Part shown: positions 1 through 12,089 of the stretch, piece after piece
Layout: the number at the start of each line of letters is the position of its first letter
How positions within the stretch are numbered: the first letter of the stretch is position 1
Assembly (NCBI RefSeq): GCF_009727055.1
Contig: NC_052349.1
Span: 35,717,421-35,781,420 of the forward strand
Length of the DNA: 64,000 nucleotides
DNA from: Benincasa hispida
Taxonomy: Eukaryota; Streptophyta; Magnoliopsida; Cucurbitales; Cucurbitaceae
Reading direction: 5' to 3'
The notes under the pieces: generated by a model
The model's database searches: none
What the model was told of the DNA's origin: nothing
Seen by the model: the letters and a program-made list of their open reading frames with translations, nothing else
Translations under genes and position numbers: made by a program

Positions 1-457
1 GAATTCTAGGAAATCGGACTCCTAGATTTCCTAGATTCCATTGTAGAATTTTTTTTAGGAAAAAAGTGTGGTCTTAAAGAAAACAAATTATTAGAAACAA
101 ATTATTAGAAACCCTTTTGAAATAATATATTGATTTTTAAATGTTCAAAAACACCCAAAGAATGTAACTTAAAGAAAAAATTTAGATGACTTCAAAAAAG
201 TTTTAGAAAGTTTTTTTAAAAAGTTAGATAAATTTAAATTAGAAATCAAATAGGATTTAATATGAATATTATACAAGTAAAAACATAACTTAAGAAACCT
301 AATAATAAATTAAGTAAACATAACATAATATATTGAGGTTTTAATAAAAACATATTGGAGATCGATATCGTACTCTTAAAGAATCGATTCCTCACCTTAA
401 GAATCCTACAAAATCGCACTCCAAAATTTCCTAGATTCCGTCATCGAAAAATTTATA
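1..457. repeat. Diverged dispersed repeat flanking the 8.2-kb element
   Basis: No gene is visible. Bases 1-60 and about 361-455 carry related text (blocks such as 'ctagattcc' after 'cggactcc' or 'cgcactcc'). A third relative lies at about 8870-8985, beyond the retroelement at 463-8666. So the element inserted into a locus that already held two or three diverged copies of a unit a few hundred bases long. What the unit is I cannot say. Confidence 0.45.
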
Positions 458-462
458 ACAAC
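458..462. repeat. Target-site duplication, left copy (ACAAC)
   Basis: ACAAC directly precedes the left LTR. The same five bases, 8667-8671, directly follow the right LTR. A 5-bp duplication is the usual LTR-element integration footprint. Confidence 0.75.
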
Positions 463-599
463 AGTTCACACGAAATTTTTGGAGAAACTTATTTTATGGA
501 ATTTGAACTTTTGTATTTGTATTGATTTCAGTATAACGAGTACAATCTCTAATACATAATCCTTTGATGATTTGAAAATAAACTTTAATCTTTAAGTTG

Positions 600-935
600 G
601 TTGATCTTCTAGGATGATCGGCCTTTGGGTTTGTTGATCTTCTTGGATGATCGATCTTTGGGTTTGTTGATCTTCTTAGATGATCGACCTTTGGGCTTGA
701 TGATCTGGGATGATAGGCTTTAGGTTTATTGATCTTCTTGGATGATCAGCCTTTGGGCTTGATGATATTCTTGGATGATGATCTTCTGGGAGGTGTTCGC
801 ATGAGGCTTTTGGAGAAATGTATTGATGATCGACCTTTGGGCTTGATGATCTGGGATGATAGGTTTTAGGTTTGTTGATCTTCTTGGATGGTTAGCCTTT
901 GGGCTTGATGATATTCTTGGATGATGATCTGGGAG
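600..935. repeat. Short tandem repeats inside the 3' LTR
   Basis: Runs of a unit of roughly 35-45 bp with the core 'ttgatcttcttggatgatc' followed by 'cctttgggcttgatgat'. A larger block containing 'gtgttcgcatgaggctttt' occurs at about 792-822 and again at about 936-960, so the array grew in two steps. An apparent minus-strand open frame at 726-983 is only a translation of this repeat. Confidence 0.7.
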
Positions 936-1075
936 GTGTTCGCATGAGGCTTTTGGAGAAATGTATTTCGTGGAGTTGAACATGTGTTGATTTTATTCTC
1001 TCTGTTGAATGCATATAATTGATGTATGGAAATGGAGCGTAGAATTATTGACCCTCACAAATGAAGAGAACTCCT

Positions 1076-1084
1076 CTATTTATA
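1076..1084 (-). promoter_or_regulatory. LTR TATA box (TATAAATAG), 3' LTR
   Basis: The minus strand reads TATAAATAG in 'gagctctataaatagagga'. The same site is at 8300-8308 in the 5' LTR. It would place the U3/R junction about 30 bp further along the minus strand. Confidence 0.55.
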
Positions 1085-1398
1085 GAGCTCTTAGGTGGGC
1101 TTTGTGGGCTTGAGTTTGGTTGATCCATAGACCTGACCCTTGGGCCCAATTATTTAAATTTAGGCTTCTTAGATATTTGGGTCAAATTAAGCATATTCCT
1201 GGGTCCAATTTAACTTTAGCCCAAACTTTAATATTTAATTAGACCAAAATAATTAATTTCACCAATTTATTACATCAATTTCAACTTGGGTCATACGTCA
1301 ACTTTTAATTAGTCCTAAATTAAATAATTTGTAAATGTGTCATTAATTTGGTAAATGACATCGCAAATTGTGATTGGTCCAAAATTTCTCATTCAACA

Positions 1399-1413
1399 AA
1401 TGCCTCTTTTCGA
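1399..1413 (-). other. Polypurine tract of the TR-GAG-like element
   Basis: On the minus strand the purine-rich 'gaaaagaggcatt' ends right at the 3' LTR start (TGTTGAATG). Its position between the internal region and the LTR is that of a plus-strand primer site for reverse transcription. Confidence 0.6.
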
Positions 1414-1549
1414 AATTTATGCACATTTATAGGTGGATGAATCTCGAAAAAGTTAAAGCTGGAATCTAAATACTTATTCTTGATTTCGATATGTCAAATT
1501 AATTAAACCATGAATTTAGTACATAAGTTTAAATAAAAGTTTGTTATAA

Positions 1550-4500
1550 AGTTTGAAACGTGGCCAAACTTTAATTTGAGATAAATTTAAGGTCCTACTT
1601 GGAATTTAAGTTGTCTCGATGATAAGAGTCTAAATTTTGAGATTTGAACTTCGGTAAAATTTGGGATATGATTTTCTTTTTTAATTTAAGAGAAATTTCA
1701 AATTATGTTCCCAATTTAACTTGATTTGAAGATAAAAGCTTAAAAATTTGAATTTAATATGAAATTTGGAATATGACCATTGCTTTTTTTAAATCTAATA
1801 AAAATTTCAAGCTTTATACCTAATTTAATTTAATTTGGAGATAAAAGCTTAAGATTTGAATTTAATATGAAACTCGTCATATGGCCAATTTTTTTTAAAA
1901 AAAATTAAGAAAAATTTCAAGTTTTATCCCCAATTTAATTTGATTTGGAGATAAAAACATAAAATTTTGAATTTAGTATGAAAATTGGAATATGACCAAA
2001 TTTTAAATTTAAAAAAATTTCAAGTTAATTTAATTTGATTCGGAGATAAAAGCTTAAAATTTTAAATTTAATATGAAATTTGGGATATAGCCAAAATTTT
2101 TTAATTCAAGAACAATCTCAAGTTTTATCCTCAATTTAATTTGATTTGGAGATAAAAACATAAAATTTTGAATTTAGTATGAAAATTGGAATATGACCAA
2201 ATTTTGAATTTAAGAAAAATTTCAAGTTTTATCCTCAATTTAATTTGATTTGGAGATAAAAGCTTAAAATTTTGAATTTAGTATGAAATTTGGAATATGG
2301 CCAAATTTTTTATTTAAGAAAAACTTCAAGTTTTATTCTCATTTTAATTTTATTCGGAGATAAAAGCTTAAAATTTTAAATTTAATATGAAATTTGAATC
2401 TGGCAAAAAAAATTTAAATTTAAGAAAAATTTCAAGTTTTATCCCCAATTTAATTTGATTTGGAGAAGCTTAAAAATTGAATTTAATAGGAAATTCGGAA
2501 TATGACAGTTTAAAAAAGAATTAAGAAAATTTTCAGGCTTCATCCCAAATTTATTAATTTAGAGACAACAACATAAAAATTTGAATATAGTATGAAATTT
2601 AGGATATGCCCAAATTTTGCAATTTAAGAAAATTTTCAAGTTTCATCTCCAATTTAAATCGATTCAGAGATAAAAGCTTAAAATTTTGAATTTAATATCA
2701 AATTTGGAATATGACCAGAATTTTTTTAATTTAAGAAAAATTTCAAGTTTCATCTCCAATTTAGTTTGATTTAGAGATAAAAACTTAAAATTTTGTATTT
2801 AATATGAAATCTGAAATATGATCAAATTATTTTAATTTAAGAAAAATCTTAAGCTTCATCTTCAATTTAATTTGATTTGGAGATAAATGCTTAAAAATTG
2901 AATTTAATATAAAATTTGGAATATAACCAAATTTTTAACTTAAGAAAAATTTCAAGTTTTGTCCCTAATTTAATTTGATTTGGAAATAAGAGCTTAAAAA
3001 ATAGAATTTAATATGATATTTGGAATATGACCAACTTTTTTTCAATTTAAGGAAAAATTCCAAGGTTTATCCACAATTTAATTTGATTTGGAGATAAAAA
3101 CTTCAAAACTTGAATTTAATATGAAATTTGGAATATGACCAAATTTTTTAATTTAAGAAAAATTTCAAATTTTATCTCTAATTTAATTTGACTTGGAGAT
3201 AAAAGCTTAAAATTTTTAATTTAATATGAAATTTGGAATATGCCCAATTTTTTTTTTTAATTTAAGAACGATTTAAAGTTTTATTCTCAATTTAATTTGA
3301 TTCAGAGATAACAACTTAAAATTTTGAATTTTGAATAAAATTTGGAATATGGCCAAATTTTTAATTTAACAAAAAAAATTCAATTTTATCCCCAATTTAA
3401 TTTTATTTGGGGATAAAAGCTTAAAATTTTGAATTTAGTATGAAATTTGGAAAATGACCAAAATTTTTTAATTTAAGACAATTTAAATTTTTATTCTCAA
3501 TTTAATTTGATTTGGAGGTAAAAGCTCAAAATTTTGAATTTAGTATAAAATTTGAAATATGACTAAATTTTTAATTTAAGAAAAATTTCAAGTTTTATCT
3601 CGAATTTAATTTGGTTTAAAGATAAAAGTTTAAAAATTGAATTTAATATGAAATTTGGAACATGGCCAATTTTTTTAAAAAAAAAAAATAAGGAAAAATC
3701 TCAAGGTTTTTCCCTAATTTAATTTTATTTGGAGACAAAAACTTAAAATTTTGAATTTATTATGAAATCTAGAATATGACTAAATTTTTAATTTAAGAAA
3801 AAAATTCAATTTTTTTCTCAATTTAATTCGATTTGGAGATCAAAGTTTAAATTTTCTAAATTAGTATGACATTTGGAATATGACCAAATTTTTAATTGGA
3901 AAAATTCAAGTTTTATTTCTAAAATTTGGAGAAAAAAGCATACACTTTTTAAATTAGTATGAAATTTGGAATATGACCAAATTTTTAACTTGAAAAAATT
4001 CAAGTTTTATTTTTAATTTTATTTGATTTGGAGATAAAAGTTTAAAATTTTGAATTTAATATGAAATTTGAACATGACCCATTTTTAATTTGAGAAAAAA
4101 ATTCAGTTTTATCCCTAATTTAATTTTATTTGGAGACAAAAGCTTTAAAAAAAATTGAATTTAATATGAAATTCGGAATATGACCATTTTTTTAAGGAAA
4201 AATTTCAAAGTATATCCATAATTTAATTTGATATGTAGACAAAAAGTTAAAATTTGAATTTAGTATGAAATTTGGAATATGGCCAAAATTTTTAATTTAA
4301 GAAAAATTTCAAGTTTCATCTCTAATTTAATTTGATTTGGAAATAAAAGCTTAAAAATTTGAATTTAATATGAAATTTGGAATATAACTAAATTTTTTTA
4401 ATTTAAGAAAAATTTCAAATTTTATCCTCAAATTAACTTGATTTGGAGATAAAAACATAAACTTTTGAATTTAGTATGAAAATTAGAATATGACCAAATT

Positions 4501-5345
4501 TTTAATTTAAGAAAAGTTTCAAGTTTTATACCAAATTTAATTTGATTTGGAGATAAAACCTTAAAAATTTAAATTTATTATGAAATTCGGAATATGGTCA
4601 AATTTTTATTTAAGAAAAATTTCAAGTTTTATCCCCCATTTTAATTTGATTTGGAGATAAAAGCCTAAAATTTTAAATTTAATATGAAATTTGGAATATG
4701 AACAAAAAATTTTAATTTAAGAAAAAATTCAAGTTTCATACTCAATTTAATTTGATTTGGAGATAAAAGTGTAAAAATTTGAATTTAATATGAAATTCGA
4801 AATATGACCAATTTTTTAAAAAAGATATTAAGAAAAATTTCAAGTTTTATCCTCAGTGTAATTTGATTTAGAGATAAAAGGTTAAAATTTTCAATTTAGA
4901 ATGAAATTTGGAATATGACCAAATTTTTTAATTTAATAAAAATTTCAAGTGACATCTCCAATTTAATTTGATTTGAAGATAAAAGCTTAAAATTTTTAAT
5001 TTAATATGAAACTTGAATATGGCCAAAATTTTTTAATTTAAAACAATTTCAAGTTTTATCTCCAATTTAATTTGAATGGGAGATAAAAGCTTAAAATTTT
5101 GAATTTAGTATTATTTGGAATATAGTCAAATTTTTAATTTAAGAAAAAATTCAAGTTTTATCCTCATTTTAACTTGATATAGAGATAAAAGCTTAAAATT
5201 TGAATTTAATATGAAATTGGGAATATGACCAAAATTTTAATTTAAGAAAATTTTCAAGTTTTATCCCCAATTTTATTTTATTTGGAGATAAAAGCTTAAA
5301 ATTTTGAATTTAGCACAAAAATTGGCATATGGCCAATATTAATTT
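1550..5345. repeat. Tandem array, about 36 units of about 104 bp
   Basis: Head-to-tail AT-rich units. Landmarks inside each are 'caagttttatcc', 'caatttaatttgatttgg', 'agataaaagcttaaaa', 'gaatttaatatgaaatttgg' and 'aatatgaccaaattttt'. The spacing of 'agtttta' at 2121, 2225 and 2329 gives a 104-bp period; other units vary by a few bases through runs of A or T. The first recognisable unit is near 1550 and the last near 5345. The array lies wholly inside the retroelement, between gag and the PPT. Some gypsy lineages (for example Ogre/Tat) carry tandem repeats in their 3' untranslated region, and such arrays can seed satellite DNA. No open frame of significance runs through it. Confidence 0.9.
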
Positions 5346-5544
5346 GAGATGAATTTGAGATAAAATTTTTGAATATGTCTAAATTTGAAATTGATTTTGA
5401 TATCATTTGATTTAAGGCTAATCATTCAAACCTAGAAAGAATCTTAAATTCAAATTTAAAAGATATGATATTTTTATTCAAATTTAATCAAAATCTTTTA
5501 TAGAGATAAGATTTTAATAGAAAATCTAAATTAAATCAGGAATC

Positions 5545-7439
5545 TAAATCTTATCAAAAGCAGATGCTGAAGGTCGATCTTTCTTTGATGTGGAGATACT
5601 TAGCAAGGCTGAAGTTCAAGTGGATGTAGACGTTCTTCCATCATGACCATACTCAATTTTTGGAAGACTGAAGATTGAGTAGTTGAAGACTTAATACGAT
5701 CAAAGACAGAAACTATTTGCTCTATTTCTTTTGAATCATTGACTTCTTCAACAATTATATGGTAATTGTTGACTTCTGCTATACTGACAGCGTGACATGC
5801 AATAACTTCTGATAATTCCTCTTATCGAGGAAGCTTTTTGGGAGAAATTCTGCCAAAGTTACTAGTCGTCAAAGTTGAGGAAAGTCCTTGTCTTCTTCTT
5901 TAGCAGGCTTAGATTTCCATGTCATCTTTTTCAGATTTCCATGTCTTCTTTTCCGATGAGTCACAATTATCCACCCTTTCATCCTCCTCTTTGATTGGTT
6001 TTTTCTTTTCTTGGCAGTCTTCATCACAATCTTTTGCTGGAACCATACGACTATTGGCTCGAAGGCCCCAAACTGGATCAAACTTTCCCTTTGATCATAA
6101 AATGGTGTTGATGGTGAAACATTTGAAGTTATTGTCACTGCGTATGATCTATCTTTGCTACTTCATCAATATCCAACTCAATCTTCTTTTCATGAGCTAA
6201 CTTTAAAATCAGCTCCTTCAACACGAAGCACTTTTTAATTGGGTAACTAATGACCCAATGATACTTGTAGTAATTAGGATCGTCTACTCTTTCTACTTGT
6301 TCCGGTCATTTGCATTCCCGCAACTGAGTAAGTTGCTTCTTTAGCAGTTGTTTCAATATGTCTGCAATATCAGAATCAGGAAATGGATACACCTTCTCCT
6401 GTCTTTCTTTAAAAGTTAGGCTATGCTTCTTGTCGCCATCATGCTTTCTTTCAAATCTTGTTTCTCTTCCTTCGGAGGAAAAAATTAGCAGGGTCGTATT
6501 GACGACCATAGATTCTATTATGACACTATTCACAATCTTTTAAGTGTCTTTCATTTTATTCTTGTCTTTTCTCCCTTTAGAGACTAGGAAATATTTTTTT
6601 TCTCCATTAGCGATGCTCAACTCCATGTCATGAGCGTGTGTTGCCAACTCCTCAAATGTATGAGGTTTTATTCTTGTAGGATGTAGAGAAGCTCCCAGTG
6701 CATGCCTTAGGTGCACATTTCCACTGTAGATAATCAGTGAGTCTATCTTTGCAATCCAGACTTAGAGCTCTCCATTGGTTGATGTAGTCCATGACTGACT
6801 CTTCATTCTGCTTCTTGGTGCTTGTCAGCTCCATCATGTTAACGATACGTCTAGTGCTATAAAATCGATTGAGGAACTCTCTTTCCAATTGTTCCCAACT
6901 GTCAATCACCTCCAGCTCTAGATCAATATACCAATCGAAAGCATTTCCTTTCAAGGTACGAACGAACTGTTTGACTAGTTAGTCTCCTCTAGTTCCTGCA
7001 TTTTTTATGGTTTCAATGAAGTGAACAACATATTGTTTCGAATTGCCTTTCCATACAACTATTGAAATTTTGGAGGTTGGTACTTAGTTGGCATTCTCAA
7101 GTTGTCAATTCTCTTAGTGTACGACTTGGAGTACATAAAAGAAGATTGTGTCGGTCCTCCTTAATGAGCTCTTATGGAGTTTGTAGTCATGTCTTGAAGG
7201 TGTTGAACTAATAGGGAGGCGACAAAGGTAAATTGTTGCGGCTGACTTTCCTACAAAACAGTGTTTCCTTTGTCATTGGCTATGGCAGTTGGAGTTTGAT
7301 TCATCTCAGCAGTTTCTCGGGCCTGTATTTGATCTCTTAAGGAAGAGATTTCATGGTCCCGCTCCTCAACAGCTTTCATTAAAAGATTTATCTTCCTCTC
7401 CATCTCTGTCATGGCCGACTCAGCCATTACATCAGCCAT
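5545..7439 (-). pseudogene. Degenerate gypsy gag (TR-GAG-like element)
   Basis: Structural (capsid) polyprotein that packages element RNA. Reading from the likely ATG at 7439 (MADVMAESAM), the N-terminus holds a predicted coiled coil (about 7260-7420: ERKINLLMKAVEERDHEISS). Next comes a capsid core around 6720-6960 with KGNAFDWYIDLE, EREFLNRFYSTRR and MDYINQWRALSLDCKD, the typical Retrotrans_gag fold. Then follow a KERQEKVYPFPDSD segment (6306-6430), a weak Cys/His patch near 6200-6290, and a basic C-terminal tail down to about 5545. Frameshifts near 6990-7250 and several stops break it. The family resembles a Ty3-gypsy gag I know from melon. The reading stops where pol should begin and the tandem array starts instead. 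Confidence 0.75.
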
Positions 7440-7739
7440 CATGACATATATTATATCAAAATGTGATTCTTTCTCTGATCGATCAACAGTATGAGAAGAG
7501 TTGTTGAACAAGGGATTTCTCTGATGACGATCAGCCTTTAGGAAATTCGATCAACTGTTCCCAAATTTTCTCTGCGATGACAGAGCCTTGTTCTTGCTCG
7601 TGCAGGATCCTCTTTGAGTGACTCCAAGTGACAGGTCTTGTAGGAGCCGCTTGTAGCAGTTGTTTTGGATGCAGCTTACTTTGGTGTCATTTGTTGATTT
7701 GTTGATTTGGGTGACAAGAGAAAGATGAGAGGTAGAGAG

Positions 7740-7760
7740 GTCCCATTGAGTGTGCCAATT
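7740..7760 (-). other. Primer binding site next to the 5' LTR
   Basis: Minus strand 'ttggcacactcaatggga' starts two bases after the LTR end (tgcgaaca). The position is right for a tRNA primer site. It is not the common initiator-Met type, and I cannot name the tRNA with certainty. Confidence 0.5.
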
Positions 7761-8666
7761 TGTTCGCATGAGGTTTCTAGAGAAACTTGTTTAATGGAAT
7801 TTAAACTTTTGTATTTGTACTAATTTCAGTATAGCACATATAATCTCTAATACAGAATCCTTTGATGCTTTCAAAATAAACTTTAATCTTTAAACTGGTT
7901 GATCTTCTTGGATGATCGGCCTTTGAACTTGATGATCTTTTGAGATGATCGGCCTTTGGACTTAATGATCTTCTTGGATGATCGACCTATGGGCTTGATG
8001 AACTTTTTAGAGGACCAGTGTTTGCACGAGGCTTCTAGAGAATGTATTCCGTGGAATTGAACTTGTATTGATGTAGATTTGATGCGGATGTGGTTGGATC
8101 TCTAGTATTTAATCCCCTGTTTCTCTCTTGGTTGAATGTATAGGCTTGATGTATGAAAGTGGAGAGGTTGAATGTTCTTGAAGTTGGAATCTTGAAAGAA
8201 TGCTTGTATCTCCAAAGAACTTCAGTCTGATTGTAGAGAATTCTCTCTAGGCCCTCTAGAGTGTAGAATTGCCAACCCCAACAAATGAAGGGAACTCTTC
8301 TATTTATAAAGCTCTCAGGTGGGCTTTGTGTGCTTAGGCTTGGTTGGTCCATAGACCTAGACCTTAGGACCAATTAATTTGGTTTAGGCTTTCTTTGACA
8401 TTTGGGTCAAATTAAGCATATTCTTGGGTCCAATTTAACTTTAACCCAAACTTTAATATTTAAGTAGACCAAAATAATTCATTTGATCCAACGGTGAAGA
8501 TGAAAACACATGGCATTGTCAGGATTCGCCAATTTATGACTTCAATTTCAACTTGGGCCACATGTCAACTTTAAATTAGTCCTAAATTAGATTATTTGTA
8601 AATTTTTCATTAATTTAGCAAATGACGTGATAAATTTGTGATTGTTCCAAAATTTATCCTTCAATA
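7761..8666 (-). repeat. 5' LTR of the TR-GAG-like element
   Basis: About 906 bp. It aligns with 463-1398 through the TATA region (8300-8308), 'gtccaatttaactttaacc' and the end 'atccttcaata'. The expected terminal CA is now TA on the plus strand. It is followed by the ACAAC duplication. Confidence 0.75.
8300..8308 (-). promoter_or_regulatory. LTR TATA box (TATAAATAG), 5' LTR
   Basis: The minus strand reads TATAAATAG, the same site as 1076-1084. In this 5' LTR it would start the element RNA. Confidence 0.55.
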
Positions 8667-8671
8667 ACAAC
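8667..8671. repeat. Target-site duplication, right copy (ACAAC)
   Basis: Matches 458-462 exactly and abuts the right LTR end. Confidence 0.75.
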
Positions 8672-11379
8672 GTCCTTGAAACAAATATTTAAGATTTGAA
8701 AATAAACCTAAAAGTGTTGAAAATGCTACAGAAGTTTTACTAAAAAAACATTAATTTAAATATGTAAAGTTACGTTTGATCAATATACAATTTAACGATG
8801 CATTTAAAGCAATAAACGAACAAACAATGATATTTAGAAAGAAATTAAAATTTTAAAAAGCATACTGGAGGTCGATCTCGGACTCCCAAAGAATCCACTT
8901 CCTCACCTCAAGAGTCTAGAAAATCAGACTCCCAAATATTTCAAGAATCCATCGTCGAATATTTTTTTAAAAAAAGAAATTAATTAAAAATATTAACAAA
9001 TTTAAATTATTAGCAAGAATATATCGAATTGGCAAAAGAAAAAGATGGAAAATATAATATTTAAATATGCATATAAAAAAAAAAAAGGAAATGCTAAAGA
9101 AACAATAATCAACGTTATAATGAAAAAAGAGAATTAAATTAAAATGCTAATTCTAAACATAAAATAAAGATAAATATATAAAGAATAAAGTTTAAGAATA
9201 AACTAACAAGGGAAAGAAATAATAATATTGACCAAATTGATTTTTTTTTTTTTTTTAACTAAGTTATCTTTTTTTCCACCTATTTTGTTTTACTCTCTTC
9301 TTCTCTCCTATTTTAAACACTCTAAGGGGCTATATAGAGTACTGAGATGATATAGGATGTTTGGAGTTATGATGTCTGTAAAGTTTTGATGTCTGTATTT
9401 GGAATCCAAAGTTGTGTTGTCTGAGTTCATATGTCTATGTTTGAATGTGCAGAGTTGTTATGTCTGTGTTTGGGTGTACAAAGTTCATATGTCAATGCTA
9501 TCTGGTTTAGCTTTTTGTACTCTAAAATAATTTGCCTACATAAATACTATTTTTTTAATCTTATAGTTCAATTATTGTATCAATTCAGTTTTTTTGTATT
9601 AATTTTTATATTCTAAATAATTCTTTATTATTGTTGTTTAAAAAAAAATCCAATCAAAATTTAAGATTAATCGTAAATAGTCAATGAAATACCAACATTT
9701 AAAAATACGAAATTTAATTCTAAGCCAGGGACAGACATACCAACTTTTTTCTAAAACATTTTTTCACTTTTTAATACTATTCAATCATGACTTGAATTTT
9801 GAAAAGAGCATTCAAAAGTAAGACAAAATAAAAATAAAAATAAACGAGTGAGAGTAGTATTTATAAATTTAATTTTTAAAAACGATCGAGAACTAAAGAG
9901 TTATGAATGGTCAGTTAAATATTTTAGTGAGACATTTTTTAAAAAAAAAAAAAAAAAAGTTTTGCTTCTGTTTTATTTTAGGGATTTCGTTGAGGTTTTT
10001 CTCATATATATTCACGGACGAGTTTTCTATTGAGGTTTATAATGAGCTTTTGAATAGTAGATTGTGAGTATTGATATTGTATATGAAGAGATTTTTTTTT
10101 TTTTTTTTTGAGAAAGATTTCATCCAAACTATTATGATTTTTTTAATACACATAAATAATTGATATACTAAGCTAATAAAAATGAGAACTTGAATGACAT
10201 AATTTATAGATAATAAATTATTAATATACTCTATCACAGGACACTGGAGAAAAAAATGACGTACCTAAACTAAAAGTAAAAAATGGGTTCATGGAACTAG
10301 ATTGAAATACCAGGTTTCTTAATCAAATGGATATAGTGGGAAACAAATTACACCAGAGTATAATGAAATAAACTCAAGAAAATAATAAAGAAATAAAAAC
10401 ATAAATGGGTCATAGGAAGGGAGAAAAGAGTATGACGATCAGGTATGAGAAAGGAGTTGACATAGAAGGTGGAGAAGCTGAGAGAGTTGTTAAATGAGGG
10501 TTATTGTGCACATGTTGAAGGAAGTAAAAAAAGAGATAGTATATCAGTGGGCCAAACAGTGATATAGGGGTTATATCATCTCCCCACATAGGATATTGGT
10601 CCCCCAAATAGACTCTAAATTTTTTTCATCTCTCTATTATATTGTTACTAACAAGAAACTCACAAGAAAAAGAAAAGAGATGTAAAAACAAACAATGGGT
10701 AAAAGAAAAAGATAAACAACAAGATGTGAAGCAATATGTATAAATAAATAAAAGAGAAATTTACAAGACAATATAGAAATAATTATAATAGAAAGGAAAA
10801 TGGAGAAATAAGAACAAGAACAATAACCAAATATCTAATCCTTTAGTTCTTTTTTTTTTTTTTTTTCCTTTCTAGGGGAGTTTGAAGGAAAAAAAAAAAA
10901 AGAAAAAGAAAAAAAGAGGTTGAAATCCAAAACACAAAACTTTCTTGTTGTTTAAAGTATGGATCCTTGGAACCAAAACCCTACCAAAACATCTCCCACT
11001 AAGTTGGAGTTTTTCTTCTAGAGAACGAGAGTTTTTTTTTTTTTTTTTAATTGAAGAGAAAAGAAGTGGTTTGTATGAAATGGTGGCTAGGGTTTTTTAT
11101 GAGAAAGTTGGGTATTTAAAACCCAAAAAATTTACTCCAAATATTATTTTCTTTTTATTGATTTTTATTTCAAATTCTAAATTTTATCAAACTTGTCCTA
11201 TCCTTAAAAAGGAAGGACAACTTTTGGGCAACTAAAACCAAATTCAAAATTTTTTCATGTTTATTTTGTTTTTTATTTTTTACCCTAACTATATTGATTA
11301 CTTTAACCAAACTAAAATAAAAGTTAAAAAAGGTCAAAATTAGCATAAAAATGTGAAAAAATACAAAATTAAGATAAAT
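8672..11379. other. AT-rich intergenic stretch, no gene seen
   Basis: About 8870-8985 is a relative of the repeat at 361-455. Bases 9355-9500 hold a degenerate repeat of about 30-45 bp around 'atgtctgtgtttgg'. Several homopolymer runs (9240-9257 T, 9940-9958 A, 10090-10108 T, 10850-10866 T, 11034-11048 T) explain most short open frames here. I see no coding signal, RNA gene or clear element boundary. Confidence 0.5.
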
Positions 11380-12005
11380 TAAATTTATTTTAAATAAGAC
11401 CGGACAAAAATAGGTGGCTACAATTAAAATTAATATGAATATGGTTCATATTAAAACTATATAGTTTGATGTGAAAGGTTGTTATTTGAATATGATTCAA
11501 ATATTAATTATATAAATATGATTCATATAAAAACTATAGGTTAAAATTAATATGAATACGATTCATATTAAAACTATAAGTTATATGAGAGAATATAAAC
11601 TTTAGATTATATTATATGTGATATAGTATAAACTATAGGTTATATGGGATATAATATATAGTTGTATTTAATTATACTATAAATAAGTTACTATTGAAAG
11701 GGAGTTATGAGATAACTCCATCTCTCATATAGGGAGCACATTGCAGAGGAGTTAGTGAGTTAGTTCAGTTTACGTGAAAATTGATTATGCAGAACTCATC
11801 TTCTTCTTCCTTTGTGTTTTTTCTCTCAAGATCTCTCTTTTCCTCCCTTACCCACTTAAAAAGTTTTATTGAAATTTTCAGTTTACAAGAAGATCCTCAT
11901 ACCCACTTAAAAAGTTTCATTGAAATTTTCAACTCTTTTGTGATTCTAAATGTCTTAGCTGAGTAAATTCGATTGTTCTTATTTCCATTCTCTCTGAAAG
12001 ATGAA
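11380..12005 (+). repeat. Fragment resembling copia LTR sequence
   Basis: 'aatatgaatatggttcata' blocks at 11430-11590 recall the LTR of element D (about 15510-15600). The stretch 11700-11780 ('gcacattgcagaggagtta') recalls the LTR of copia B near 38960-38990 ('gtttgcagaggagtaaa'). A 33-bp direct repeat, 'acccacttaaaaagttt' plus flanks, occurs at about 11850 and 11899. Likely a decayed LTR; the boundaries are not resolved. Confidence 0.3.
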
Positions 12006-12089
12006 GCAAGACAATGGCCGTATGAATTATAACCGAGTGAAATCAGCTCATAGGAGCAGATGGTGGCTAAATTCATGTCTTCCCTCTTA

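Larger units (their letters stand above)
463..1398 (-). repeat. 3' LTR of the TR-GAG-like element
   Basis: About 936 bp, matching 7761-8666 over most of its length. It starts (minus strand) TGTTGAATGAG next to the PPT. Its terminal bases at the left have lost the canonical CA. It is longer than the 5' LTR partly because bases 600-935 carry extra copies of a unit of about 40 bp built around 'gatcttcttggatgatcg' and 'cctttgggcttgatgatc'. The 5' LTR has fewer copies at 7905-8010. Confidence 0.75.
463..8666 (-). mobile_element. Non-autonomous gypsy-type LTR element (TR-GAG-like) with internal tandem array
   Basis: An 8.2-kb element on the minus strand, delimited by a perfect ACAAC duplication. 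In its own 5' to 3' order it has a 5' LTR (7761-8666), a primer binding site, a degenerate gag (7439 down to about 5545), a tandem array of about 104-bp units (about 5345-1550), a polypurine tract (1399-1413) and a 3' LTR (463-1398). I found no protease, reverse transcriptase, RNase H or integrase motif in the internal region. Elements with LTRs and gag only are known in plants as TR-GAG elements and depend on a partner for pol. The LTRs differ by many substitutions and by extra short repeats in the 3' LTR, so the insertion is not recent. Confidence 0.75.

Noticed and set aside
726..983. 85-codon minus-strand frame as a small protein
   Set aside because: It is translated LTR repeat, with repeated His/Ser/Pro blocks following the 40-bp unit.
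3818..4003. Phe/Leu/Lys-rich frame in the tandem array
   Set aside because: Chance frame in AT-rich repeat units; it repeats with the 104-bp period.
1550..5345. Regular repeat array as a possible CRISPR or centromere satellite
   Set aside because: There are no unique spacers between constant repeats. The array lies inside a retroelement with its own ends, and about 3.8 kb is short for a centromere array.
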